DNA of 64,000 bases from Gavia stellata. Its lineage: Eukaryota; Chordata; Aves; Gaviiformes; Gaviidae. The position numbers and the translations under genes are program-made. Location: NCBI RefSeq assembly GCF_030936135.1, contig NC_082616.1, positions 11,963,001 through 12,027,000 of the forward strand, written 5' to 3'. Positions within the stretch are counted from its first letter, which is position 1, and each line of letters begins with the position of its first letter. Below are positions 12,801 to 26,400 of this stretch, piece after piece. The notes under the pieces are model-generated. The model searched no databases, was not told the DNA's origin, and worked only from the letters and a program-made list of their open reading frames with translations.

Positions 12801-13654
12801 CAGGACTGCGGTACGTCAGCTTCTAGCTTGTGCTGAAAGATGTGCACGAGCACACGCTTCACACTTACTGGCAATCACTCCCCTCGCCCTGACAAAACGG
12901 CACCTGGACGCAGACGAGGCCACGACCTGACATTGGCGGCTGCACAGAAACCCGTTTCTAACGGTCTACCGCTCTCCAAGTTAAAAACACCAAAAAGCGC
13001 ACCGTGAAAAGGTACAACGCTTCACTGGTAAAGCAGGTACAGCTTGGACTGAGCAGATGTGGTTTGAACTATGTGCTCCCAGGAACGGCAGCTCTGCTGA
13101 ACGCGGGCACTCGATCCTGTGTGGTACCACACACCCCGGCGTTTGCATTGAAGGAACTGCCAAAGGTCTGAAACCTTATTTCTACCAAAAAGCCACAGGA
13201 CTACTTACTTGGCTACAAACCAGCATTTCATGATCTTAAGGGGCGCTGGGCAGTATTTTTTTTTTCCCAAAAAACTTTTAAGACTTTCACAGTTCGGTAA
13301 TATAGTTGAAGACCAGCAGCCTGCACAACGTGCAGTAAATCCTCCAGTGCAAAGCAGGAGCACCCCCTCCTCTCAGACTCAAGGAAGTAAACTCACTAGC
13401 AACGGCAGGGCAAGAAGGAACACGCTACAGCTATCTCCACAATTCCTTGTCCATGGCACAAGAATTGCAGAGTCCAAAGCACAAATATCCTTCATTTAGT
13501 TTGCTCATTCATCCTACCAACGCATGCAGCTATTTCACCACTTAATCGTCCCCACAGGTTTTTTTTCACATGCGTACTTTCACAATGAGATTCCTTACGA
13601 GTGCCCGTAAGGTATGTTGTCACTTATCAGAGAACTAAACACATCTAGGAATGT
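12444..13654. other. Intergenic DNA between NPHP1 and MTLN
   Basis: The left third is the upstream part of the NPHP1 CpG island and the rest is ordinary mixed-composition sequence. Short open frames occur on both strands but match no known family, lack splice context and overlap each other. No repeat family or RNA gene was recognised. Confidence 0.5.
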
Positions 13655-13848
13655 CATGTCATGATTTTTGCTAGTTTAATGTATCGGCAGTGCTCCTGGG
13701 CGAGGGCAGAGCAGCGTACCTCAGTAGCAGACTTAAAGCAAGACAAATACAGACAACCCTTCGAAATACGGACACGCGTTTGGTGTCGTCGTTCCTGTAT
13801 CTTCGGTATTTTCTCAGGTCGGTCTGACGCAGTTTGGGATCTTGTCTT
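13655..13848 (-). other. MTLN: Predicted 3'-UTR exon of MTLN with poly(A) signal
   Basis: On the minus strand the MTLN coding exon runs into a strong donor (GTGAGT, first base 14109), 17 bases past the stop. A pyrimidine-rich acceptor ending CCTTCAG lies at 13850-13849, so the next exon would start at 13848. A minus-strand ATTAAA signal occupies 13680-13675, so the exon would end near 13655. A junction so close to the stop should not trigger nonsense-mediated decay. The two-exon structure is inferred from splice signals only. Confidence 0.5.
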
Positions 13849-14126
13849 CTGAAGGACGGAAGATAGGCCCGGGTATCCCATGGATGCCGTCCTTTTCCAG
13901 CAGCGCTTCGACGCGGTTTTCACCGGCCCTTTTCACACCGGCTCCGACAGCGGCGCGGGGCGAAGCCGCCTCTGCTCACGCAGCGTCCGCCGAGGCGAGG
14001 CTGCTGGAGGAGACAACCGGAGGGTCGCGCCGACCTCCCCAGCCCGCTGCCCGGGCAGGGAGGGAGGGAGGCCGGCTCCCGGCAGCGCGGGGACGCACCG
14101 GAGACTCACCGAGGGCTCTCCTCGGC

Positions 14127-14303
14127 TCAGGCCGCCTCCAGCTGCTCCTGGGCGGCGGCGAGGCGGCGCTGGAGGCGGCGCTGGCGCCAGCGGAGGAAGC
14201 GGCGGCGGGCACGGCCCGCCTGCCAGCCCACCAGCACCCCGGCCGCGAAGGCGGCCAGCAGCGCCCAGCGCACGGCCCGCGGCCGCAGCGCCTCCGGCCC
14301 CAT
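14127..14303 (-). CDS. MTLN: Mitoregulin, 58-residue mitochondrial microprotein
   Basis: The minus-strand frame from ATG (14303-14301) to TGA (14129-14127) encodes 58 residues. The core WALLAAFAAGVLVGWQAGRA, then RRRFLRWRQRRLQRRLAAAQ, matches the layout of human mitoregulin (56 residues): a short N-terminus, one hydrophobic helix with GVLLGWQ, a cluster of Arg/Lys, and a C-terminal helix ending in a short acidic/Ala tail. Mitoregulin resides in mitochondrial membranes and affects respiratory complexes, fatty-acid oxidation and lipid composition. In human its gene (formerly LINC00116) lies beside NPHP1 at 2q13, which agrees with the position here. GC content is very high and the reading is short, but family pattern and synteny agree. 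Larger overlapping frames on both strands at 13.84-14.67 kb have no family match. Confidence 0.88.
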   Translation of the reverse strand: MGPEALRPRAVRWALLAAFAAGVLVGWQAGRARRRFLRWRQRRLQRRLAAAQEQLEAA

Positions 14304-14427
14304 CCCGGCCGCTCCAGCTCCGCTCGGGCCCGGGGTCGGGGTCGGCGCCGCCTCCCGCTTCCGCCGGGGCGGGGGCGGGCCCCGTTAAAGGCGGCGGGGC
14401 CGGGGAGGCGCAGCGTCTGCCCGCGCC
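14304..14427. promoter_or_regulatory. Bidirectional CpG-island promoter, MTLN / TPCN3
   Basis: Only 124 bp separate the divergent start codons of MTLN (minus) and TPCN3 (plus). The interval is CG-dense, holds GC-box-like GGGGCGGGGGCGGGC near 14367-14381, and shows no TATA box. Both transcripts probably start here from one nucleosome-free region, unless upstream non-coding exons exist. Confidence 0.65.
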
Positions 14428-17400
14428 ATGGTGGAGGTGGCCTCGCAGGTAGCGGAGCGGTCCGGTGGGGTCCCGCCGGGGAGGATGAGGGTCCCGCGGC
14501 CCGGCCCGGCCCGGCCCGGCCCGGCCCGGCCCGGCCCGGCCCGGCCCGGTGGTGGGTCTCCTCTAGCAGAAGAGGGGCGCGGGTGTGCGAAGCTGCGGCA
14601 TCCCTCGAACCGCTTTTCGCCTCTGTAGCGTGCCCTGCGGTGAAAGGGACCTCCTTTGAGTATCTGCCTTGAGTTTATTTCAAGCTCCAACACATACTGA
14701 CCAGCTCCCTGTTTTTCCCCTTTCCACAGGATCTCCTGCTGGCAGCAGCGTTTATCTCCGATGCGCAATACAACAGAAATATTCCTTTTAAGACCTCCCC
14801 GGAGGCAGTCAGGTAAGGAGGTCCGCGTCCCCGCAAACACCCGCTCCATCACACTGGAGCGGGGCTCTGCGCTGGGCTCGCAGGCAGCGTGCGGTGCTGT
14901 GGGGCACCTAAGGTGGGATGGGGAGAGCTAACCACAACTGCCTCCAAAGAACAACAGCCAGCAAAGGCTGGGGGCCTCGGGTTCACCAGCTGGGTGCTCT
15001 GGAGGTTGGGTGGGTGGGATGCCGAGAAGTGGATTTAAGCTGAAATGCATATGCTGAATGTTGCTCAGCACATCTGTATGTTGAGGATGGGAAAGGAAAT
15101 AAAAACTTCGTTCTTACTGGAGCAAAAAAATTTAAAATCTTTCAAGATTGAAGCTGTAGCAGTCTGTGGGGATGAAGAGTTTGGGAAGCTTGGTCAGCTC
15201 TCGCCCGTGTGGAAGGGGATGCTCCCATGCTGGGTGTAAGCGGCATGGTTTTGGTAGCAGGGGACTGCACGGTTGGCCTGCGTGGGAGAAGAGCCCTGTG
15301 CCAGGCGGTCACAGCCATCACTAGCTGGCGTGGCAGCAAGTGACACCAACCTGCTGCGCACCAAAGCTTTAGCTTATCAAAGGAGTGTATGGCACCTCTG
15401 CTCAGGGGTACTTCAGAAAGGGCAGTAGCTGCTAGGGGCAGCAGTAATTAAAAGCTTATGTTAATTGGCAATAAGTTAAGTAGAATTCCCCACATCAAGA
15501 ATGTTTTGCCTGCAATGGTGACTCTTTTCCCTGCTAATAAGAGGCTGAGCAGCTTCAGTCAGAGAGGTGACTTTTCCTTCAGGGTATTTCCATGTGTAGA
15601 ACTTGAGAGAAGGTGGCTAGTACAGAAGGGAAAGGTGATACAACAGACTGCCAGCAAAGCAGCGTGTGAGCATTAATGACTCCTGTAGCCCTCCCCACAA
15701 AACCCTTTCCTTTTTCCTAGTTCTCATGTCTTGGCTAATAAAGTTTTTTGGGTATCTTGGAGACACAAGTATGGTTAAGTATGTTTGTTACAAAGGATTT
15801 GAGCAGGTGTGTGCTGTTATGTAGCTGTAATGTCTCTCTGCTTCGCAAAAACAGAGCGTGTGCATATAGATTTGCCTTGCCCAAGTATTCTTAATACAAG
15901 TAATAGAAATGATTGGGTTTTATGTGGCTGTGTCTTGATGGTGTTATTAAGGGCATAATATTATGCCACCTGTATAATCACCTGCTCTGTAGCCTTTATG
16001 CAGGTGTTTATTTGGCAGATGAGATAACTGGCAATGTTGGTAGCTTTTTTTATTGGCAGAGAAACTATATGTTCTATAGATCTACTCTGCATCTCTCCAG
16101 AGGAGCCACTGTTGCATGCCATTGTGTGAAACCTCCTGTGGGAGGCTTAGAGCTGGATGTGTTCATGGTTATTGCTAGCATTCACTGGAGGTTTTGCTGC
16201 TGTAGGGAATAGAATGCTGCTTGAGCTGTGTATAAAAAAAAAAACCAAAAAAACCAACCAAAAACCCCACCACCCACACCCAAAACAGTTTACTGTGCAA
16301 TTCCATAGTTCTCTCTGGTGGCTTTTCTTATCTCTTTGCTTTTTAACCTGCAAAGAAAGAATGTTGGATAACTAATCAGACTTAGCTTGTGTGTCGTGTG
16401 GATACCTGAGCTTAGCAGAAGTTTGCACTCAAATTAAGGAACAAGGTAATTACAAAAAGGAAGCAGCTTTACCAAATCTGTATGTTGCAGTCTTAAATTG
16501 AACTGAAGAACACCTGTGTTCCACCTTCCTGGGTTTTTTGCTCCCTGAAAGGGAGTGTAATGTCCATTAGCTATGAGATTATAAGGAAGGACCAGGAAAC
16601 AAATTGCCAAATCCCTGGCTGGCAAAAATTGTGCTGTTACCCTTCTTCCTCCATGAGTATTTGGGACAGTATGTGCTGTTCTTCTAAGACACATTTAGTG
16701 AGCCCAGGTGTATGTGGAAGCCTTCATTTATAGTGCTGCTGCCTTCTTTCTACAGGCTTTATTATCTCTATAACCACTGGATCATGCGAACAGCCACCTA
16801 CCTTTTCATCTTTGTCAACCTGTCCCTTGCCATGTTTGAAGAACCTGCTGTGTATCCGCTCCCCTTCCTGGTAAGTTTCCAGGCAGTGCAGAGACAGCAA
16901 TGCAACTACTATTGCGTTGCTCAGTAGAGCAAGTGAGGGTTTCTCACTTGAAACAAGTCGTCTAAGTGTCACGAGATAATTGCTGCTGGTCTTTCTTTTG
17001 GTACCTTTCATCTACTGAAATGGGGACAAAAAAATGGGCATAGGAACAAAATAGGGAATATGGGAGCCATCGTGGTCATCCGTAATTGCTGATGTGAGCA
17101 TGGACAAAGTCATGTTGCTCTTCTGCATCTCGGAGAAAAATTCCAGCATTCTATATGGCCCAAGTCCAGTCCTCATGTCTGAAAGCAGAAGTGGAGTTGC
17201 CCTTAGGACTGACTTTTCTGTAGCCTTTATTTGTTCTGCACTAGTGTGTCCATGAGAGGTGTGCTCCTTGAACCCTAAGCAAATACAAATTTACTGGCTT
17301 TAACCTGCCCATGGCAGGAAATTTCACAGAAGGAAGCCTGAAGCTATTGCTCAGTGCCAGATAGGTGAGCCTGTAAAACAGCCAACAGCAAAACCCACTG

Positions 17401-20400
17401 GAAAAACTTTTATAGTGACTCTGCCTGTTTTTCCTTTGCCTGTACCCCAGCCTGAACACCCTCATCTGTGCAAAGAGGGCTAGTGCTGCATTCTGTTGGC
17501 CTGACTTCTCTGTCCTCCTTCTCTCTCTGCAGGTAACTTCTCTGGTCGAGGTGTTGTGCCTTCTGGTGTTCTTTGGCCGACTGACGCATTTTGCAAAAGT
17601 CACCCCTCGCAATGTATTTTGGAAGGATACCAAGAACATCTGCATCATGGTTGCAATCCTGGTGAGTTAGACCTAGGGGAGCCTCCAAGGTTGAAGTGGC
17701 CAATGTGGAGGTGGCTTTTGCCTCCAGTTGCATTCCTAGCCTGATGCACAGGGGCTCTACAAGAGCCACAGCCAAATCAACCAGCAGCTTGGCCTGTTCT
17801 CACAAACCTGTCATGTCTGCATATGTCTCGTATCAGCTAACCCTAGATGGTCTTCACCTAGACACATTGGCAATATATCTTCTGGGAATTTTCCTTCTGT
17901 TTCTTCTACAGTTATCTCTAACCGACTTGGCCATATATGGCGTCCTCAGGATATACAACGTGAGGAGCATTCGATGGTCAAGAATTGTGAGGCCCATCTT
18001 CCTGATCAACTTTGCAGAGAGTCGCCAGGTAAGGAAGAGGTCTGGTGGGATGTACCCCTGGTGCAAGGTCCTAATTTTGGACAGCCTGCTGCTTTCTGAA
18101 AACCAGGGGATTTAGTAGAAAAGTTTTTGTGCAGAAATGGCAGAATGTAGGTTCCTGTGAGTGAAGGTTTCTCTCAGAGGTGGCCTGAAGCAAGAATTGG
18201 AGAGGGAGAAAAGGGTGCGTTAGCGCTGGTGCTGCTTGGGCTCTGTGCAAAGTACCAAAAGGCCTCTCCCTGCACCTATGGGCAGGGTTATCGCTGTCCA
18301 GAGCCCTGGGCGTGCTTGGGGCTGGAACCAGAGCTTCTCACCAAACACAATGCTGTGATGATTTAGGGAAGATCACACTTAGCAAAGTGTAAGACTGCAT
18401 GGAGAAGGAAGAATATTTCTTGTAAGGTCAGCCCATGGGCTGTGCTTAGTCCAGCCTGTGTGGAGGAGCAGCGTCTATTTGCAAGCAGAGTTAGATGCTG
18501 TCCTCAGGAGGTGTGAATGTGAGCAGTACCGCAGATAAGAAAACTGTTTCTTCCTGGGTCAGGGGCCAGGTTACTTATTTCTGGAAGTCTCCTAGGCAAA
18601 CAAGCAGAAGTGTCACACTGTTCTCAGAAACTTAACTTGTAGTCCCAATTTGGACTCTGATTCCTCTTGTCACGGGGAGATCTTTGCCCTGCTGCCTGAG
18701 ACCGTTCTGGTCCTGACTTACAAGTGAATAAACTGCTGTGGTGTGGAAGCCTGGGAGAGGGAGCAGTTGAACTTTCAGGCTCAGAGCATGGGTTTTGTAG
18801 CCTGGAGTGATGGGCTTCTGTCCCTGACCAGTCCCCTGCAGCAAGAGCATCTCTGGTGCCCCAGGGCCCTCTGTCCCTTGGCTAGCTGAGTTCACGATGG
18901 TATGTAGATAAGGTCTCTCCTTCTTCTCTGGGGAATGAGGAGGAAAGGTCTGGTACTCTTGCACAGGTTTTAGCAGAACAGAGCTGGCACATCTGGATCA
19001 GAATCACTCCTGCCAGATGACAGAAGAGTACCTGTCCCCCACTTTGCTTGCCTGTCCCTGTGTAGGTGTTTGATCCAGATGGGATGGTGAGGGGAAAAAC
19101 AGGTATCGCCTTGCCTCTAAACACTTCCCTTCTCCCTGGCAGATTCGGAGAGCCTTCCGCAGTATCCGCAACACACTGCCAGAGATCACCTATGTCTTCT
19201 TGCTCTTCATGTTTAGCCTGCTCATGTTCTCCCTCATGGCCTTGAAGCTGTTTGGTGAGAGGTGTGAATACTTCTTTTGCTCAGAGCTGGGTGGGAAGAG
19301 CAGGTGTGATGCTTCCGGGCAGGAGGGAATCTGGCTTGTATTCACGTTACTAGTGAATACAAGCACTACTGATACGTGCAGTTGCTGTGGTGGGACCTGT
19401 GATCTCTGTGCTTAACTTCAGATTGTCTCTTTCCTCTTAGGAATCTCCAGACAGCGGAAGGCTTGCCATATTTCAAAAACTACCTAGAAATTGTGTTTGA
19501 CCTCTATGTGCTGGTGACGACAGCAAACAGCCCGGATGTTATGTATGTATGCTGAGCTTGCAGTCTTTCTATTGTGAATGCTGGTGTCCTGCTCCTAGTG
19601 GCAGGATCTCTGGTTAGAACAGTACTGTGGTTTGCACAACAAGGTATTTCAGAGCAGCAAGAGGGCTTTTACTTTTCCAGCCTGCAGGGGCTTCATGAAT
19701 TGTCAGCCATCTGTTTGGTTTTTTTTTTTAAATGGCTCTGAACCAGAATCTGAGGTTAGGAAGACTTTTAGAAAAGTTGCATTAAAAATACCGCTTTCCA
19801 AATAACCCAGTAGCTGATGAAGGCTTAAACCTGAGGGACAAACACACACACTCCTCGATTAAAACCCCTTCCTGAAAAGGAAGGGTGTGCTCTAGTGATC
19901 AGATGTCTTTTTCTCTCATAATATTTGCAGGGATTTCTATGCAGGCTTCTTTAATTTGCACAGCTGTGTTAAACTTATGTGAGGATTGGGGTTTCCATCC
20001 TTATTTATTCTAACTGGGTTCCCATTTCAGTTTGTACTGTGAAGGTGCTATCAAAGAGGGGGGAAGGGAGGGATGGCACACTCATCTGCATGCTGGAGAT
20101 GTACTGAACAGAACTGGGACGTTACAGGGACGCTGGGCATTTAGACTGAGAAATGCAGCTAGTCCTCCTAGAGCGAATGGAAGGGGAGGTCAGAGTGCAG
20201 TGAGGGTCTGTGAAGCCAACAACCCACCAGCTTATGACTGAGACCTCACCTCAAGACTCTGCACTTAAACTTAGCCACACTGACAGAAGCTTAATCTCTG
20301 TGCTTTCTCTCCTGCATCCCTTCAGTCAGGGCCTGATAAACTAGGATGAAAATCTAGTGGAAGAAAACTGTTCTGTAACTGAACTAATGCAGAGTTTTGG

Positions 20401-23400
20401 CTTTTTTGCCTAGCTTGGGTATTATCTGGCTATCCAAAGCAGTACTTTGAAATCCACCTGGAAGACTGTTTTCTTGTGGTTTCTCTTATTTTTCTCTACT
20501 TGTCTGCTCAGCAAGTAGCAATCTCTATCCCCTTCTCTAGGATGCCGGCATTTGATTTCAGCTCATGGTATGCCCTGTTCTTCATTGCCTTTGTCATCGT
20601 CAACACTTACATCTTCATGTCTCTCTTCCTGGCGGTTGTGTACAACAACTACAAAAAACACCTGAAGGTAATGTTTGGAGGGGTGAATTGTGATCAGTGA
20701 CTGCCTGCTGTTCTATGTAACCTTGTAAGGAAATATCTGGCCTTCCCTTGGAAAGCTTCTGCTTCTGGAAAATGTGGAGAAGGGGGTACAGCTTCTGGCC
20801 TCTGCTGATGCTCTGCAAGTAACAAGCACAGGTCCACCTTTCATATCATGGGGATTGTTGTGAGTCCTGCTTTTAGCATTTAACAATGAAATATTATATG
20901 CTGCTGTGGACTCAAGAAGTTGCAACAAATAGGAAGCACATGTCTCTGCATTATCACTGTTAGTCTTAGTCCTAGCTCAAAAACACTGCCTCTATGCAGG
21001 AGACTGTATTTATAGCCAACTAAAAACACAGCCCACTTTTAAGAGCACATGAAGTGGCAGCAAAGCAAAGGAAATGCAAAAGGAGGTCTAAGTAAATTGG
21101 AACTCTTGCTTCTTCCACCCAAACTGAATAGGTGCAGTTTGGTACTTGTCATCAAAGGGTGAGAGCTGGAAATTGCTTGGTGCTCCCTTGAGGGGATTGG
21201 CTCTTTCTCATAAGCAGTCTGCTAGGTCTTTCCAGAGGCTGCAGTCTCCCAAGCGTATAAGTTCTTTAGCCTGCTTGTAATTATGTGCAGAAGAGGATCT
21301 CCGCCCCTGATATCAGCAGTTTTCACTTATGGATGGGAAGCATGTGTGGACACATCCTCTTTGCTTCTGTGACCTGTGGGCCTGCAGATCCTGTGATCTT
21401 TGAAAGATATCCCCCCATCTTCTTCCTGTTAGATACTATCCTTTGTCTCTTCTTCCGGTTTTTCAATGCATCTCCCAGCAGCAAGCAATCTAGTGATCCT
21501 TCCAGAGTGCTGTGCAGAGGACCCATGGTTGCCTGTTAAATAGCATTTCTCATCACCCCATTGCCTGTACTGTACTTCATGTCTAATATCACTCCAGATG
21601 TGTTCCTCTGAGTCTCTTCTTGCATCTCTGTGCCATGAAAATAAGATTTAAAAAAAACAAAGGAGGGGGAAGGGTAACTGAAGCTGCCTGAATCCTGATA
21701 CTCTCTCTAGAATGAGATCCGTAAGCTTGCTTACATGAAGCACCGCAAGATGATAGAGGCCTTCAACCTCCTGAAGGAAGAGGAGGGAGCACAGTTTGTG
21801 GTTAGAGAAGCCCGGTGGAAGCAGCTTGTCAAGCTGGTGGCTCCTGATATCAGCAACTCCCACCGAGAGCTGCTTCTACGCATCTCAGATGATGAGCAGA
21901 AGGGGTTCATAGGTGAGCAGTGGGGCATTGCTATGCTCAAGGGATTGGGGAGGAGTCCGGGGTCAGGAGCCTGATGCTTCAAGGGTCTTGGCATTGGGAC
22001 TTGTGGTCTGTAATGGACCTGGAGGGACTCCAGACCCCTCTTCCTGCTTCCCTCCAGATTGCTTAAGTCCTGAAAGGCTGTTCTTTCTGCTTGTGCTGTA
22101 GCCTGTCTCATGTAGCTGTGGGTGGCTCTTCATGGCCATTTGACATCAGGCCAAGCTCGCCACGGAGAATGGGACCTCCTGTTCTCAGCATAGGACAAGG
22201 AAAGCCTCCCTTGTTATCAGATTCCTCCAAGCAATGAGGTTTCCCACACATTCCTCTGGAGCCTCTCGCTCTGCTCCTGCTGGAGACAGGATATCAGGAG
22301 AGATGGGTCAGTCTCCTCATGCTAGATCATGCCCATGCTAGATCATGCCCATCCTGATTGTTAAAGGTTTGTGTGTCAGCTGTTGGCCTGTGGCTTGAGC
22401 CAGTCCCCCAGAAATGGGGCAGAGGAGCTGCTTGAGCACTGAGTTCAGCCTGTTTTGTGTTGGATACCGCTTTGGGTGTGTGCATTGCCTGCTGCGGTGA
22501 AGAGATACAGAGTCCAGATTTCTGCAACTTGTGGGCCTATAGGTTTGCATTTGCCAGACACTGTCACTTTTTAATGACAGCGGACTAATGTGTAGTGCTT
22601 TCCCCTACTGCAGACAAGAAGTCCTTTGTACAGCTGGCAGATCTCCTCAACATCCAGGTGATTACCCTGAAAATACGCAGCCATCCGCTGGGGCAATGGA
22701 TGCCTCGTGTATACAAGTCAGCAGTGAGTCAGTTCCTGCGCAGCATGGTTAGGCACAGGTAAGCCTCCACTGGTGGAGCAAGCAGCTTTTAAAATTCAAA
22801 GCAGTGGTGTTGCAAGCAAATGCTCATCTGGGTGTCATGCTAAAAAGTGCGAACTGCATTTAGGCAAACATTGCGGGTTCTGTTTTTAAGTGTTCTGTGG
22901 ACCAGCTCTGCTCTTAGCCTACCTTCAGTGGTGCGGAGAAACTAGATTTGGCTGATGGTGAGTCCATACTTCTTCCAGTCCCACTTGTTCAGATTTTTTC
23001 TGTAGGTGCTGAGTGTAAATACTTCTTACTGAGAGCAAGAAGTGCTTTATGACCTGCCTTGAAGGACCAGACTAAATGCTTCACTGAAAGATGATCTTAT
23101 GTCAGCAGTCTCTGCTGCAAAGCTGCACTGTGCTGCTTCATCAGCTCTTACCAAGTTGGTGCTATGAGCTACTAGTGCTCTGTTTCACATCTGAGTCTTC
23201 CCAGAATTGCAAAATCACTGAGGTTGGAAGGAACATCTCGAGATGGCCTAGTGCAACCCCCCTGCTCAAAGCAAGATCAGCTAGAGTAGGGTACTCGGGG
23301 CTATGTCCAGTTGGGTTTTGAGTATCTCCAAGGATGGAGACTCCATAACCTCTCTGCAACCTGTTCCAGTGTTTGACCACCCTTGGTTTTAAAAAAAAAG

Positions 23401-26400
23401 GCTTTTTTGTTTAAATGGAAAATCCAATATTTCAACTTGTGCCCCTTGCCTCTTGTGCTTTCACTGGATACCACTGAGAAGAGTCTGGCTCCATCTTCTC
23501 TACACCTTCCCATCAGGTATTTATACATACATATTGAGATCCCCCTGACCCTTCTCCCCTTCAGGCTGAACAGACCCATCTCTCTCAACATGTAACGTGT
23601 TGGACTATCCTATCCTTTAATCGTTTTTGTGACCCTTTGCTGCACTCGCCCTAGTGTGTTCGTGTCTCTTTTGGACTGGGGGGCCCAGTTGTGGACACAG
23701 CACTCCAAATGTGGCCTCACTAGTACTGAGTAGATGCAGGGGGGAAAATTAGTTCCCTGATCTGTTCACAGCACTCTTCCTCACACAGCCCGGGATGCTG
23801 TTGGCCGCCTTTGCCACCAGGGTGCATTGCTGGCTCATGTTCAACTTGACAGCCAAGACCCCCCCCTGCCCCAGCCCCATGTCCTCTGCAGAGCTGCTTT
23901 TTCAGGTGGTTGACCCCCAGCCTGCACTGGTCCCTGAGGTTATTCCTCCCTAGGAGCAAGACTTTGCATTTCCCTTTGAACATGACACGATTCCTCTCTG
24001 CCCACTTTCCCAGCTTGTCCAGGTCCCGCTGATGCCAGCACACCCATCTGGTGTAGCAGCCGCCCCTCCCAATTTTGTATAGTCTTCTGTTTTACTCATC
24101 CCGTCTTTCTGCTTGAGAAATGCTGTTTGACTTGTTAGAAACACAATTACAGTCAGTCTCAGAGTTTGTTTAACACTGAGACCATTGGCAGTGGTGTACC
24201 TTGAAGGCTTGTGCTCTGCTTTGTTGGACTTCAAGGACAAAGCTAAACCCTGTAGTAACTTTCCTAAACTCTCAGGTTTGGGGAGAACTGATGGGTAAAG
24301 GTACTTTACCTAAATGGCAATGTTTGAGGGGAGGCAAAGAACTCCTGAAATAACTGTAACTTCTACCTTCTTGGGAGTGGCAAACTGACTTCTCTTTTTC
24401 TTCTTGCAGGGGATTTGTTTGGACTTACGATGTGGTCATTCTAATAAATGCTATCTTCATTGCTCTGGATGAGGAAACCCCCTATATTTCTTACGCAGAG
24501 TGGGTCTTCCTTGCTTTGTATATAATTGAGATACTCCTGAAAGTGTACACTTATGAACCGAGGGCATTCTTTGGCAAAAATCAGTTCTGGAACTGGTGAG
24601 TGGGATGAACATTTGTGTTAAAAGTGGTGTGACATGTGATGAGATCTTTCTGTTCAGCCCCTCAAGAACTGAAAGTCTCTTGGAGAGAAGGGCTGTTTAA
24701 CTCATGTGCCAGGGTGTAATTCAAATGATTGTATGCATCAGAGAACAGTGTGCTCTTTCCTGGCTCTAACCTGGCTCTGACAGAGACTACTGTTCTCTGC
24801 CTTACTCTGCTAGCTCAGTCAAAGGTGACTCTGCAGCCTGTGAAGACAGTGGCTGGGCAGGGGAAAATGTTCTGCTAAAAAAAGCTTTCCCATCTTCCCA
24901 CCCTGCAGATAGTTTGAGATGATGCAGGGCTGCCTGGCACAGATGTGAGGAAGAGGGGTTACTACCTTCATGTGTCATGTGGCAGCTTAAGTGCCCATTC
25001 TCTTGCCACAAATCTAACAGCACTGCCTTCCCTCGTGCTAGGTTTGATACCCTCATCATCTTTGCTGCCCTGACTGCAACGATACTCAATACCACCCTGA
25101 AATCGAGTAAGTGCAGCTTAAGCAGTCTGCATGCATCTGGGAAACTCGGTGGTCTTGAGTCGTCTTTTGCCATCACCTTGGGCTTGGGAGGCTTTTTGAC
25201 AGGACAAGGAATTTCCTATAGGGTTTCTAAGAACTAACCCAGTCCTTTTTTCTTTTAATAAGTACCTGTTATAAACAGTGTTTAACAAGGACATAATCTT
25301 AACAAATGTAAGAACATGCTTTATCTTTACACATCCCTGCTTATTTTTCATAACAAAAAATACTACTTTTTTCTTTCTCAGCCACGAAGTACAACAGCCA
25401 ACAGATCCTGGACATTGTCTTCATCTTAAGGGTCCTCAGGCTAATAAGGATTGTTGACAGCATTCAAAGGTAATGAAAAGAATGGGAGAGAGGTGTGGGT
25501 TTTGGGGCAGGCTGTGTCAGAGGCTGGCTGAGACAGTGCCTTGAGTTGCTCTGCATGGCGCTTTGGACTGAGCGTGGCCACCCAACAGAGCATTCCAAGG
25601 CCTTGTCCCAGCGTGCCTGGGATGAGCCCAGTTGCTGCAGCCTCTCTGGAGACTCACTTATAAATAAGGGCATGTGGGGAGCGTGTGCTGGATGGCCCAT
25701 GACAATAAGCAAGCGTGGGCTTTAAAACAGCCTTCCCACAGCAGGTGTTGTCATGAATCATTTGCTGTAGGTTCCGGGTCATCATGAACACACTGATAAA
25801 CATCGTACCGACAATGTTGACATTTGGTGGGCTGACTCTGGTAAGAAATCCTGGTATCTTAGCTCAAAGCACTCCAGTTTTACAGAAGTGTGTCTTAAGT
25901 CTCACGCTCATGCTGTTTTCAAGAGGATAAATGCAAATCTCTGGATGGCTGGCATTTGGAACTGTAAGTGTTCATTTGATTCTTAGTCATTGCACATGTA
26001 AATGTGTGCAAGGGGGTTGGATTCCTGCTAGTTCCCAGGTCAGGACATTCTTCTTTGCTCTACGGGGAAGTGAGGATGTTCTGTGCAGTCTGGGCTTCAC
26101 ACTGTAAGAACTCAATGATTTGGGCAAGAAGCTGAATGAGAAACCTCCTTCTCAAATAATTTCCTAAAAATAAGTTCTCCTCTTATGATTTGAGAATATT
26201 TCATTTCCATGTATTTGAGCTGTAGTTCTTGGCTTTTTATTCCTGCCTGGTAGTTGTCCTTGAGTGGGTTGAGTCTCTTAGACTCTATGCTGCCCCTCAG
26301 CAGCTTGCCATGCCTGTGAAAACTGGGAAACCTGCTGGACCTCTAAACTTGCCATGGAGCTTGCTGCTCACTGGAGAAGCAGGCAATGGGGTTTTTCTTC

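Noticed and set aside
13842-14672. Plus-strand frame of 276 codons
   Set aside because: It lies opposite MTLN and across the shared promoter, with Arg/Ala/Gly/Pro composition typical of GC-rich noise and no family resemblance.
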